Shown: one piece after another, positions 35,310 to 48,202 of the stretch
Layout: each line of letters starts with the position of its first letter
Position numbering within the stretch: the first letter of the stretch is position 1
Assembly (NCBI GenBank): GCA_019454045.1
Contig: SKCR01033660.1
Location: 868,001-932,000, forward strand
DNA: 64,000 bases
Direction: 5' to 3'
DNA from: Zanthoxylum bungeanum
Lineage: Eukaryota; Streptophyta; Magnoliopsida; Sapindales; Rutaceae
Translations under genes and position numbers: made by a program
Notes under the pieces: generated by a model
Seen by the model: only the letters and a program-made list of their open reading frames with translations
Database searches by the model: none
Told to the model about the DNA's origin: nothing

Positions 35310-38300
35310 ATGGATTCCGTCGAAATGCCGCCTTATAATGAAAGGACCAACAAGGGTTTTAACTTTTCACTCATGCGTTTCATCTTCACCCTCGTTTTCT
35401 CAATTTTTATTCTCTTTTTCTTGGCAATTTTGATCGGAATCTTAGCCATTATAGTCGGTGAATCATCAGTTTCCAGTTCCATTTTTGTTGCTTCCCAGTG
35501 CAAGATAGTGTCCAGCAGTAAGCCCTTTTCTTTAATTTCATAATATTTATTTATTTTGTTTAAAAATGCTATATTTACTTATTTTGATTTTGGTTTTTTT
35601 TTTTGGGGCAGGTGTTGATATAAGGTCAGCAAAAGTTTGTGAACTTGGAGCGTTGAATTATAAGGCGAAGCGAGTGTTTTATCCATTTGAAGCAAGTAAA
35701 TTTCGCTGTCGGTATGACTACTATTGGGCTTCTGTGTTCAAGGTAAATATTTTTTCAAATTAGTTATTTACTTGTACTATAAGCTTCTTAGTCGCGATCA
35801 TGTTTCGTGTTTTTTGATGAATGCGTTTAAGGGTCAGTTCGGTAATGCTTTTAACAAAGTGATATGATGCATAGTTCAGTAATGTGCTTGATTTTACTTT
35901 TATCATTTTTGTTAGGTGGAGTACATAGATCATTCGCTGGGCCAAACGCGACTAGCATTTTCTGAGGCTCCAAATGAAGCACTTCCTCTTAGTTGTAGGC
36001 CGAGTTTTGGTGCTGCATGGTTGACCAAAGATAAGTTCAAGGTTAGGGTTGCAACTGCAACACAAAGCTTCCGTTGTTATTGGAAGTTGGAGCTTCATAA
36101 ATGAATTTATTGATTTTGTTTTAGCTTGCAACAAGTGAACGCTAATCTAATATTTTCCCAATATTTCCATTTTTACCTTTAGGTAAATGAAACTTATGAT
36201 TGCTGGTATGCGGTGGGAATTACCAAAGTCATCTTATATCGCAATGGCTTTTTTAGTTGCCAGGCAAAAGATCCATCTACAATTGAGATGATTCAAAGGT
36301 ACTTCATCCTGTGAGTAGATTATTCCTTTTATTTATTATTGTTTCTTTCATTAAAGTTATTAGTTATTACTACTGCCCTTTTTCGTTTACTTTTTTCCCC
36401 CTTTTCGTTTGCTTCATAAATGGCCATGGTTGCATTCTGGGCATTTGCGTTTCTTTGGATTAGTTTCCTTGCTTAAGGGTTTTTTCAAAGGAATAATGCA
36501 CATCAGTTATAATCAGCAGTTGATCCGTCTCTTTACCTCTCTCCCTCTCCATGGCAGAGGCACACACAGATGTAGGATAACGATGCACATATTTTTTTTT
36601 GTAATAAATGCATGGCGCAGTTTTTTATTCATCTGATTGGTTTTAAGCATGGTAATACTTGTACTATTTTATCATGAAAATAGTCTATAATTACATTCTG
36701 AAGATCTCTTGTTTTAAGAAACCAATGAAACTGAAAAGGAAAATCTGGTATATATGCCTGGTTTTCACAAATGACCATGGTCCTATATTTAATGGGTCAA
36801 GGAAAATCATGCAAGATGAGTTTTCAGTGGTTATCTAGGATTGCAGTGGTGGATCTAAGCCTTCCCTGTTGTAGTCCACTATCGACTTTTCAATCAGCCT
36901 CCCCACTTCGGTTTCCTTTTCAGCCCATTTGTTTAACTCAAATATGTTGTAATATACTACCATGTATTACTGGTAATATATAATTAGGAAACATAATATT
37001 TAACTCCAGTCACATATATTGGATGAGAAGTTGAAATTGAAGTTTTGACAACTTTACTTTCATTGATCAACATTCAACAGTCACATCATCATGCTCCTAA
37101 AATTTTAAAATTCAATTTTCAAACCTAAGGGACTAAGCTGAAAACCATTTTAGATTGTACATTGTGTTGACGGGTAAATCTGTAATATTTTGGAACTGTT
37201 TATACAGTCCATCCCGTCAAAATAGTGAAATAGTGAAATTTTCTGAAAATTAACACTTCAATAAAATTATGGAATCAAGGGCAAATTATACCGACCTTCC
37301 TTGCTGTAGTGCCTAACTATATGTGGACTTTCATGATTTGGAAAATATCAGTAAGGTTCTGACAAATTCCAGAAGATTTTTGAAACATATCTCGTCAATT
37401 TGAGGGATGTTTTCAACAAGTTTCATGATTTTATAGGAAAAGTCATTGATGAATTTAAAACTAACAGTTTCATTTATGTTAATGCCAGACCGTTGGAAGT
37501 GTTTGTGATATTTATCGTGAATGAAAAGACCAATGATTTTACTGACCATGAAGGATATACCATCCGCATACTAACAGGATATCTCTTTCATTCTGCAGAC
37601 AGTAGGTCAAGGCCTTGGTTTATATAGATGATACTTGTTTTTTTGTGTGGCATCATTATGAGCATTTTAGTCAGTCCTGGACATAACCTCATGAAACCCT
37701 GTATAACCATAAGTCCATAACCAAATTTCCCTTATCATTATCAACTATTGATATCCGAACCCTTTTGAACCCTGTTTCCCGGAGTTTCCGGCAACAAAAT
37801 TTATTCCCATCGAGAATCTTAGTTAAAGTTGGTTCTTTTCTGCCCATCTAAATCACATCCCTATACTCTGGTTGCTTGTTGTTAACTCCTACTACTGTAA
37901 AATTTGAAGACTTTCATGCAATCCCTGCTATGCTTACTGCAAACTGTGAACTTTTTCTGGGGGAGAGAAGTAACTTTGCTGCATTTCTTGAATCCATTTT
38001 TGTTTGGGATTTTTTATATTTCATTAGTTTCTTGGTTGTTTACATAGTAAATCTCATAATTCTTCAAATCAATGCAACGGCAGTGCAACTTTAAATTAGT
38101 AATATTGTGGTTTGATTTCAGTGGCTAAGTCATGTTAATATATTTTATATCGGATTATGACCAAAGACTTGACCACTGCGCCTCATGAAGGGTTAGACTA
38201 GGTGACCTTCATCAGGCGCGCGCCTAGGCACAAAGACATGCATGTGCCTAGGTGCGCCTCATAAAATGTTTGAGAAAACCCCTACGTGAATTGCCCCTTC

Positions 38301-39023
38301 CAACCCGGAAACAAATTATATAATATTTCTATAATAAATTAAGATAGGTTTTGGGGTGAATTTTAAATTTTGACAAACACGTTAATTTATATTATCAGAA
38401 TTTGTGTTATTGCAATTGTTTTCGATATATTTTCAATGATTTCTATTTGTTTTAGTTGACTGGATACTCTTATATATATATATTGCAATTTGCGCCTCAA
38501 CTTCATCAGGCGCGAGCCTTGCACCTTTAAGAACACTGCCAAAGATATTAGTAGCGTGTTATCTTGTTATAAATGTTGAATTTTACCACACCACCAGGGT
38601 ATTGTTATATCTATACATCTGTATGTGCCCCCTTTGTGCTTCACAGGCTCACATAAATAAAATGCATGTGTTTTTGTTTCTGCTTTGCAGTTTGAATGTC
38701 TTTCTTCAATACAATTTTATGTTGCTTATATTGTCAGGTCTGTGAAAATCTTGCAATCTTGGTTTGTTAGCAAGAAAAAGGCCAAGAATCGGGGGTGGGA
38801 GACAGTAGCTGGTCTTATTACTGGTTTCATGAGTGCCTTGATCACCATCAGCATTGCTGGAATCATACAACAAATGAAACCGTGGATGCTTGCTCAGGCT
38901 CTTACTACAGCCCGCTTCAAGCGTGTTTTTTTCCTTCTTGTATACTTGTCTGTTACTGGTTGGGTGGCCATCATGTACATCAAAAGGCTTGGTGGTCTCC
39001 TGAAGAATTTTCAGAGTGTATAA
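35310..39023 (+). CDS. Plant membrane protein of unknown function, five exons, 292 aa
   Basis: Exons are 35310-35517, 35612-35742, 35916-36041, 36183-36310 and 38738-39023. All borders are GT-AG and the total is 879 bases in phase. The protein starts MDSVEMPPYNERTNKGF and has one hydrophobic span at residues 22-50. Then comes a roughly 150-residue region with six cysteines (64, 79, 102, 140, 162, 181) and motifs CELGALNYKAKRVFYPFE and CRYDYYWASVF. Two more spans follow near 220-242 and 262-280, and it ends FQSV. The paired cysteines suggest a disulphide-bonded lumenal or extracellular loop. It resembles conserved plant transmembrane proteins that I cannot name with certainty. Intron 4 is long (2.4 kb). 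Confidence 0.85.
36311..38737. other. Large intron 4 of the membrane-protein gene
   Basis: A 2.4-kb intron starting GTGAGTAG and ending TATTGTCAG. Near 38180-38530 it contains several short GC-rich words (GCGCCTCA, CATCAGGCGCG, GCGCCTAGG) in both orientations, against an AT-rich background. No coding exon was identified inside. Confidence 0.5.
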
Positions 39024-40617
39024 CTAATAAGGTGGCAGTTATTTTTACTCGTTACTGCAATTTTAAAATTTGCAGTAAATGTAAAACATAGTGCAACGTA
39101 CCTGTAAGTCTGTAACTAAGAGAAATATGTAGGTAGTAGTTGAGGTGAAAAAGTTCAGAATGCTCAATGTATATAGGCAATTTTATCATTTTATGTTATG
39201 AAATAGCAAAGTTGTAATATATGATGCAGTTCTTTGTTTTGTTTAATTGTAAGATCAGTGGATCCCTTATCCACTTTTGTGTAATATTTATGTTATTTCT
39301 TAATAAAGTTCATGTTTCCTATCAAATATGTGCAGTTCCAAGTGTTTGACAAGTTTAGAATTTACATTGCAATATTGTTCCACCCCCTCTTCCATTCCCT
39401 TCCCTTTGTACTCTATTGCATTGGCAGGAGGGTTGGACATTTCGGGTGCGGTTCGGTTTTTACCAAATTTCGATTCAATTTCAAAACTATTCGATTTGAG
39501 ATTTCAGAATTATTCGGTTTTTGTCAAATTTCATTTTGATTTTGATATTACAACTGGTTATATTAAATGATAAAGTAGCACGCAATATATTAATTTACGA
39601 TGTATAATGTACCGTTTTGAGATGTCTTCATGTTTTTTTGAAAAAATATTTAACTTATAAATCGAAAACATTTATTTGAAATTGTATGGATTTATCACTT
39701 TTATATCTTTTGTTTAATTCAATCATCTCAACATAAATATATTTTTGTCAAGGAAGAGTACAAAATATAATATTATAACAATTTTATTGTAATATGCACC
39801 ATAATCTCAATATAGAATTTGTGATTATTCTTGTATACAAAGAAATCATAGAAAAATATAAACATTTACTAAGGATAGGTATTTCGGATTCGGTTCGGTT
39901 TTTATCAAACTTCGATTGGATTTAATTAAGTTTAGTTCCCTTCTAACTGAACCATTTACCACCCCTACTAGCAAGCCACAATTTGCCACCCCTAATAAAG
40001 CTTGTGTTAACCAGATTGTCATGCCCATGTTGTCTTCTCCAGACCAATACTAAAACTCAAGTGCGCTCTAAAGTCTAGTCATCAGTCTATCGAAACGATA
40101 ACCATCTTTCAAATACAAGGATGATTCAGCATTGTAAAATTTAAACCTGAATGTAGTAATTGCAGAGGGAAAATTTTATCTTTCAATAGAGATGCTTTAA
40201 AATTGTTCACTGTACTTGGGGCATGAAAAGAATCCCCAAGAACTTTAAACATTTTTGATAATATGTGATCCTTGGAATAGAATCACCAGTAAATACAACA
40301 AATTGGAATTTGAAGTATCAACTTTCAGTTTCCTTCACTTTTAAAATCAGTTTTAACTGATATTGCCTTCTGCATTAGGTTTTTCCGGATACGGTTAGCA
40401 CAACAGATATGCTGGGGATGTAGATTTGATATACATGTATTTATAAGTCAGCCCACCCTGCCTATGTAGGTGCATCAAGGGTAGACTTAAAACTACTGTA
40501 ATAATTCAAGCCCGTGTGAGTACCTGAAACGGATCTTTGGAAACTTCTGCAGTTGCTGCCAAGCTTTGCTGCTTACTGTAAACAGGTGGAAACGACTGAT
40601 CCAAGTTTGTTTTACAT
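39024..40617. other. Convergent intergenic region with a hAT-like MITE relic
   Basis: Lies between two convergent genes. At 39424-39969 the left edge GGAGGGTTGGACATTTCGG and the reverse complement of the right edge AGGGGTGGTAAATGG resemble each other, with internal CGGTTCGGTTTTTA repeated in inverse context. This suggests an old hAT-type MITE, though no clean 8-bp duplication was found. 3' UTRs of both genes fall at the two ends. Confidence 0.4.
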
Positions 40618-43600
40618 CTATCCTGTTTCTGAGACTATACGTTCAATCTCTTCTAAAAGGCGCTCTTTTTCATCCGTCAAATCCTCATTCTGCTTCTGGA
40701 GCTCTTCTATCTGTTTAGACTGCTCAGAATCCTTCCTGAAATATTTTAGCAGAACTTGGTCAGTAACGACGTTTTGCATGGTATGTAAATTAAACTAGGT
40801 CTAGAACCTGGAGCTAGATGCATAATAATAAGGTGGAAACTGTTTGTTAGAATATGAATGTCGGGGATGTTAATCAGAAGTCAAATGAACTTCATCTCCA
40901 AGGATAGACGGCATCACCTACCGCTACTGTATTACACGTGAAGGATGTACTAGGGATCATTATCAGCTCTACTGAAAATGCTATAATTTGGCAACATTCA
41001 TTCAAGAAGATAGATTTCCGATCAGACCTCAGTAGGTTAAGTTTATAAGGGGTGTATGGAGGTGCATAAGCACGTGCATGAATTGGAATGGAGGAATAAT
41101 TCCTTGGCATTATACCAAGGAAAACTTTAAACTAACTTTAAACTAACTGGGAAAAATGCAAATATGTATCAAATCTCAATGCAGGTGAACCGATATTTAT
41201 TTTTGTCACCACCTGTTCATGAAAGACAGGTTTAGTTTGAGTGATCGCACTTCCTTCTCAAGGTTTTCACACCGCTTCAAAACTGATTGCATATCAGATG
41301 GAATTGCTGGTGTTAAGTTCCGTTCCTTTGCCTCTGCCATCCTACAACACCAAGTTACTAAGTATAAGTACAATGTTTCAATTTGTTGGATAATTAGAGC
41401 AACATCAGATCGGTTCAATTGGTAAGCCCTCTTGAGGTAGTACAATCCTCATATCAGATAGGAGGGGGTGTTTTTACAATTAAAGGAAAAATTAAATGAT
41501 AATTTTTTAAAGAAAATATATCAAAGCTTAACACATAAGAAGAGGATTTGTTCTCTCAAGTTATCAGATAGTTTCACATACTTCCTTGAACGCTCCACCC
41601 TACGCTTCTTTGTCGGGTCCCCCTTCTCTGCTGCACAACTTCAGTTGGTTAGCGAAATGGTCTTAATGCTTAATTTAATGAAGTATGAAGATAAGAACTT
41701 CATATGAAGTATGTAATTTGCATATGGTTCACAAGATAAATAACTATAACCATTGTATAATTTTGGAAGGACGAGAAACCCTATGAATGCCTAACATTGT
41801 CGCTAAAACTCTTTCTTGAAGCACGATAATATGCCTGTCACAAATATTTTCCCTATAAATAGAGAGTTATATCCACATAAAACTCTTTCTTGAAGCACAA
41901 GAATATGCATGTCACAAAATTTTCCCCATAAGGGGAGAATTATATCCACAATTATGCATGGAATCAATTAGAAGTTAGAGCAACCAACATGTGCCAGAAC
42001 CACATATTATAAAACAATTTCAGTTTGAACTTATATTAATTTTCCCAAAGAATTGAATATGAAAATTTCAAAAAGAATGTACTTCCAATGTATTATTTCA
42101 TTATCATTATTTGAATAACTCCCTTCGAGAGTCTTAATATCTGCAAAGTTTGAGGTATACCTCTAATCGAAAATTAATCTCATTGTTGTATAGAATCATG
42201 GGGGTTCAAATAGTGACAATGAAGTAATTAGAAACTAGAAAATTATTTTCCCAAAACTGCTGGGCACTGCATATTGAAGAATTCCCAAATTTTAATATGA
42301 TGGCAATTATACCATTAACATTTCCATCAGTGTCCTCTTTTTCTTGTCCTTCTGTGTGCTCTTACAGGATCAACAATATTGTTTGTAACTTTTAACTCCA
42401 ATTTATTCAGAGACGCTTCAAGTCAAGGAGTTGATTGTTTCTTAACTTCAAAATCATATTGCAAAAGCATAATGAATTTCAAGAAGTTATGTGAGAACAA
42501 ATTACGTCAAGTGAAATGAAGAACAAGAAAGAAAAATTTCATACAGTTGAAGTCCAAGCATAACTCGGTACCTGATCCAGATGATGTCACGGATCCATAT
42601 CGCACTAGCCCTCCCCTCTATTAAACAATCCCAAACAAAGAAGAAAGGTGGAAATGGGTAACATATTCAAAAGTTCAGGTTGAAGAAAAAAATAATAATA
42701 AGAACACTGCACATAAAGCATGAATATGTTGGAGAATACCTTTCTATCATCTTTCAAATTGTCAATTATTTGCTCTCTGAAATCTGCAGTTATACTGGAT
42801 AAGATTACTAGCTGTTGTGATATAATTTCATGTGCTTCAATGCTTCATCAACACAATGGAAACCAAATACGACTTATTGAAATTTTATTGGACTTCCATA
42901 TCCAACCTATTTCATGCTTTATGTGCAAAACATAGAAAATAGTGAAATTATACCCAAAAAAATGTTTTATGTGCTCATTTTAGCTTGTACACCTAATATA
43001 ATACTTTTGAGTTTTGAGCCAAAACAAAAACCCATTGATAATCAGTAAATGGACAAGTAAAAGGGCTTTAGTGACAGTAAATTTCCAGATTTTCACAATA
43101 TTCTGGTATGATAAACCATGACAGTATCCATGTATGAATTTGAGTCCCTAAGCTTGAGCCTAAATGGTAAAATGGTGAAGATGGAGTGCACTGGTCTTCA
43201 GTTGAAATATTTTCCCAGTTAAAATTAATTAGACCAGCTTTGCATTTCGAATATGATGACATCAACTGATGGGAACTACACAAACCAACATCAAGACACA
43301 AAATTCAGTTTTGACTTTTGATGGTGCAGCATAAGAACTTCATAGTTGTCAAAGAATATTCATAGGAAAAGAAAAGCGACTCAAAAGAGCTATGATGGAT
43401 AAAATTTAAGAATGGATGTGCTTAAGTCAATATATTCATCAAGTAAATCCTTTACCTTTTGCCCTGGAGGCATTTTCTGAATTCCTGCCATTTCCAACTT
43501 GTCTTCTCGAGCTCTCGCAAATGCTTAGAGTTTGACTTGAGTTGCTGGGACCATCACATGCATCAAAACCAGATGAGACAACAGGTGCAGCAGCAGAAGA

Positions 43601-46600
43601 TTCACTCTGGGATGGTTCTCGAGAAAATGAGCTCAAGTGAATTGTGTTTGTAGGGTTTACAAAACCTTCTAAGTCAAGATCTAAAGATCCCTGGATTGTT
43701 TCTAACACCCCAGGATCCTTTACTCGTCCAGCAGATAATTCTTGTAAAGTTCCTTGCATTTCATTATTATGATTTCCATGTCCGTGATGAAAACTACTGT
43801 TAACTGCAACTTCTTGAGCTTGATAATGCCCATCAGAAAATTCTTCAAATGTTTTTTTCTCAATCTGGTTACTAAGTTTCTTGCGCTCCAGGGTACCCTT
43901 TAGCATGCTGACAACAGATGATACTTTATCAACATTACCAGTTTGTGGTGTAATGAACATAGATGAAGATGAATTGGATGGAGTCATGAATGTGCCCATT
44001 TGGTTGGGAATTTCACTCATAGGAAGGTCAGTAAAACCATTTGGGTTTGCATATTCTTCTTTCAATTTATTGGCACCTGGCCCAAAAGCATTATACATGG
44101 CTTCCACACCTATTGTTGATTGAGCAGTTTGCATGGCAGCATACCTTCTCCTGAGAAAAGTAAAATGTAATGAGAGAGTGTAGTTGAAAACACATCTAAA
44201 AATGTAAAGCTATCAAGTTTGAATAATTTGCGAGTGCGAGTGTGAGCACATGTGTTTTATATGATACTTTTTTAAGGTAGGGTATGGGCAAAGCCCAAAT
44301 TAATTTTTTTTTAACCAATATCTCCCCCAGATGAACTCGGGTGGTTAACAAAGGAAAGCTGCTTAAAAACCTCCCAGTCATATGCCCATTACAACATATT
44401 TATGTGCATTTGAAATCTTAAAGCTCTTAAAAATGATACTTTGTAAAATAACAAAACACCATTGTTATAAATTCCTGTATATATGAGTTTCATAAAAAGG
44501 ATGCGGGATAGGAATGATACCGCAGTTCAGAGGATCGACTTCTTGTCATGGGTTGAGAACTATGAAACCAAGCCTGCATATAAATTGATGTCATCAGAAT
44601 GTCTTGAAGCTCAAACTGATTTTTCCCAAGAACTCAAAACGAACAAACCTTGGCCAAATATAAATTACTAGCTTGCAGTCCTCTTTCTACAGCATTCCTG
44701 ATAAAATTGGAGAAGAAAGTAAGATTTACAACAAAATACCCTATTAACACGATAAAGAAAGTCAGATAATAAATAATTCAGCTTTCAAGTCTAAAGTCTA
44801 AAGACATGTTATATTATTTAGTAGTTAGGACTGATTGGGTAAAGCATACAGTGGCCACCTAATGTCGCCTGAGATTTCATCAGCCATGACAGTGTTCTGT
44901 GCAAATAAGATATCACTGCTCTTTTTCTTCTGAAGTAAACCTCCATGTTGGTGATAAGACAAATTGGAATTTTCTGTGGATATCCTGAAATCATTTACAA
45001 AGCAAATATGTATTACAAATATTTAAGAAGACATTTTGAAGAGAATCTTATGATCAATTATTAAAGAACGAGAAACAAAGATGATATTGTCATGTAGAAT
45101 CAAATAATTTTCGCTACGACTTCCAAATCATGACAAATAGGTTTATGAAAAGTGATATTGCAGGAATAAATTATTTTGCATCATCTTTCTATGAATCTTT
45201 AGAAGATTCACAGACCAGTCTATTTAATATCTGTCTATATGAATATCAAACAAGACAGTAAGATTTTAGCGATCCACCACAGATTTTAACATGTATTTAA
45301 ACTAACATTCTCCAACAAATATTTGCAAGTTTAATCATCTTCGCATCCCAAAAAGGGCATCATGTTAGACACAAGTTGAGTGCAAAGGCATAAGGGAGCT
45401 TGACTGCAAGACCCACTCATCGAGCATGGACGAAAGTCGGCCTTAGTGATCCGATGGTGCCAAGTGGAAAGGCAGTCGCTCAACGGATAAAAGTTACTCT
45501 AAGGATATCAAGTTGATCTTCCCCCAAGAGCTCACATTGATGGGAAGGTTTGGCACCTCGATGTTGGTGTATTCTGCCTAAATAGTAGATACAGGTAATA
45601 AATAAGAGAATAATAAAGATTCGACCCATAGAATTTCTCAATTATGACACAATGTAACTTATTAAATCGAACATGTACATGTAGCTAATGTTAATCTCGT
45701 TATTCTCTTTCAACTTCCTTTCCCACTCTATATCGACCATGTTAATAATCGTTGCCTATCAATAGGCCCGGCCGCGGTTCCGGAACTGGCCAGTTCCTGG
45801 AACGGGAGGTTCCAGGCAGTTCTGGTTCCGGTTCGGAACCGAACCGCGGCCGGGCCTACCTATCAAAATATTTTCTCCATAAAGCATATTTATGACAATG
45901 ATTTTTCATGGTGTCATTCCCCAACTGGATTTCTCCATGAGTTTGATTGTATTTCTAGTAATGTGAATGCAAAATCTTTGATTCCTAATTAGCTAGTTGT
46001 TTTAAAGATTCCAAATTTAACCATGGGAAAAGGATTTCAAGAAGATGATGGCATATAACAATGAGTTGACTATTACAGGGTATTCTAACTTCTAAGGGCT
46101 CTATTACGTCAATCCACTCACCTCCGTGATGCTTGTCGTGTACGATGTGCTTTGCTTGATGGACTGTAACCATGATTCTGCAAAAGGTAAGTGCATCAAT
46201 TAAATAAAATAGAATTAATTGATCTCAATGTACACCACATAAATATGTGAGTATTATCAAATAACAAGCTGTACTAGGCCGCTGTTAGGTGGTTCTTGAG
46301 CTATTTTTCCCATTAATTTATTCAAACACAGTCATTTATATTTACTGTTCATGGACACCATGCAACACTTGGCAAAAGCATAAAAAAGGTTAGATCAGAT
46401 CAATGCATCATAGCTAATTTTTCTCTTTCAACCACGTAAAATAATCAGAATCAGATTTTTGATTCTGAGATGACATAGAATATCACTCCACTGCTCTCAA
46501 TCCTAACCAAAGCCCAAAGGTAAAAGAGAAAATAAAATAATAAATAAGTACAAGTGAACAATTGTAAAAGCTCAAATATAAAATAACACATACAAAGCAT

Positions 46601-47091
46601 GTTATCATACTTCAATTAAGCTACAACAAAATAACACTCAAACTTGCATCTGGAAATGAATTGGTCTCTACTCTATCAAAGAACTAAATATTAGAAATGG
46701 GTCAACAATGCGTGGTGTTTTTCCTTTTGTCATTTTGAGAAAAATACTTCAAACAAAGCATCGGATCAACACAATCCCTTGCAGCCTAAAAACACATGAC
46801 ATGTAAATACGGATGATTTTTTTTCACAAATTTCATAAATTATCATCCGATTTTAATCACGGTTCATGGAAAACAAATTAAGATCACACAATAGCTTGCC
46901 TCTTCGTTAGTGAGCCAGCTATTGAACAACTCCTCACTATCAGTACGAAAACCCTGTGAAAGATTCTTAAACCCCAACATCTCCATAGTTGGAGTGGGCA
47001 AACCAATTGAGGTCTCCATCAATGACTTGAGAAACAAATCCTCACTAGTGTTCCTATACAAGTCCGAAAACCCTCTCTCCTCTGCCTCCAT
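40618..47091 (-). CDS. CYCLOPS: CYCLOPS/IPD3 symbiosis transcription factor, complete, 11 exons
   Basis: Minus-strand exons are 46900-47091, 46122-46177, 44859-44984, 44649-44697, 44521-44573, 43456-44150, 42740-42783, 42573-42618, 41582-41630, 41213-41341 and 40618-40735. They total 1,557 bases, or 518 residues, the length I recall for Lotus CYCLOPS. Motifs in order: [67 protein letters not shown], the basic [10 protein letters not shown] (428-437), then a C-terminal coiled coil ending [16 protein letters not shown] is a nuclear DNA-binding activator phosphorylated by CCaMK in mycorrhizal and nodule signalling. Ser52 here aligns with Lotus Ser50, and Ser155/156 lie in the region of Lotus Ser154. 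An upstream in-frame ATG at 47205 would add 38 residues. Intron 1 uses a GC donor. Confidence 0.95.
45378..45567 (+). other. Plastid 23S rRNA fragment (NUPT) in CYCLOPS intron 2
   Basis: About 190 bp match the 3' domain of plastid 23S rRNA: AAGGGAGCTTGACTGCAAGA, GACGAAAGTCGGCCTTAGTG, CGCTCAACGGATAAAAGTTA and GAAGGTTTGGCACCTCGATG. Differences from the remembered plastid sequence are mostly C-to-T or G-to-A (for example CGTCGAGC to CATCGAGC), as expected after methylation-driven decay in the nucleus. It is a non-functional rRNA piece in plus orientation, opposite to CYCLOPS. Confidence 0.85.
45763..45858. mobile_element. 96-bp hAT-type foldback MITE in CYCLOPS intron 2
   Basis: The left end TAGGCCCGGCCGCGGTTCC and right end GAACCGCGGCCGGGCCTA are inverted copies. 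The exact 8-bp duplication CCTATCAA flanks both sides (45755-45762 and 45859-45866). An 8-bp duplication with TAG..CTA ends is characteristic of hAT elements. The element is very GC-rich inside an AT-rich intron, and the whole length could fold into one hairpin. Confidence 0.85.
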
Positions 47092-48157
47092 TAAACCCTG
47101 CTTCTCCCCCTCACTCCTAGGATTTTGAACCACCTGTGGATGATACAAACCAAAGTTCTTCTCACTACTATCGTCTAATCTTACCTTCTTTCCATCATTG
47201 ACCATGTTACCTCTTTCCCACCGAAACCAAGAAATTACCACCCACCCTCTACACAATACAAGTATTACTTAACTCCATATGAAACAGCCCATCATAATAA
47301 CTTGAATTTTTGTTCAAGGCAACACCCCTTAACCAGAAAAGACGATTCTCTCTTCTCTCTAAAACCTAGACAAATGAGTCTTTATCAACATTCAGTTGAC
47401 TGGACTCTAAGAAGTAATAAGAATCCCATGTAGAAGTACTTTGTACTAAGATTACAAGGCAAAACATAACAACATACGCATATTTCTTTCAATTAACATG
47501 ACAAGCATCTGGTGGGCATAAAATTTAATTAAAATAACACTATAAAAGAAACGAAAATTTAAATTTTTGGAATCTAATACGTATGAGTCTTATTTTGATT
47601 CCATAAACAATATGTTTGTCTTTTTCATTCTACCGAATGAAACTTGTATTTCACGGCAAAACGGTTGAAATTTGCTGAGAAATTTTGCTGGGAGCACAGA
47701 TATTAAATAATTGGGAATTTAAAAAATATATATATATAATTAAAGCAGGATTTGATTTTATTAGTTTCAAGTTTTTACCTGAATGAGCGAAGCTGAAGAA
47801 GAGTTGAAGCAAATGAAAACGACTTTGAGGCTTTTTGATTTTAAAAATTTGAAAAATTTGGAGCCGTTGATGGAACATTCGCGCGTGAATTTGACGGTGT
47901 TGTTTTCATTCAGATTAATTATCACTAAGGTTCCTTTACTTTAGATAAATATTAATGTAACCCATAGATTTGGATCTTATGTCAAAGAGGTTCTTACCAA
48001 ATGCCAATTGCCAAATGCCATGCCGCATTGAGTATTATTAATTTGATTTGCATTATCCTGATTTGATATATAAAATGGAATTTCATTTAATTGGAGGATT
48101 TAAATTTTTTCAGTGTGAATGTGTGATAATAATGTTATTAAGTTACGAGATAACAAC

Positions 48158-48202
<45 letters not shown>

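Noticed and set aside
45372..45570. A functional rRNA gene
   Set aside because: Only about 190 bp of a 2.8-kb rRNA is present, with many substitutions, inside an intron. It is an organelle-derived fragment.
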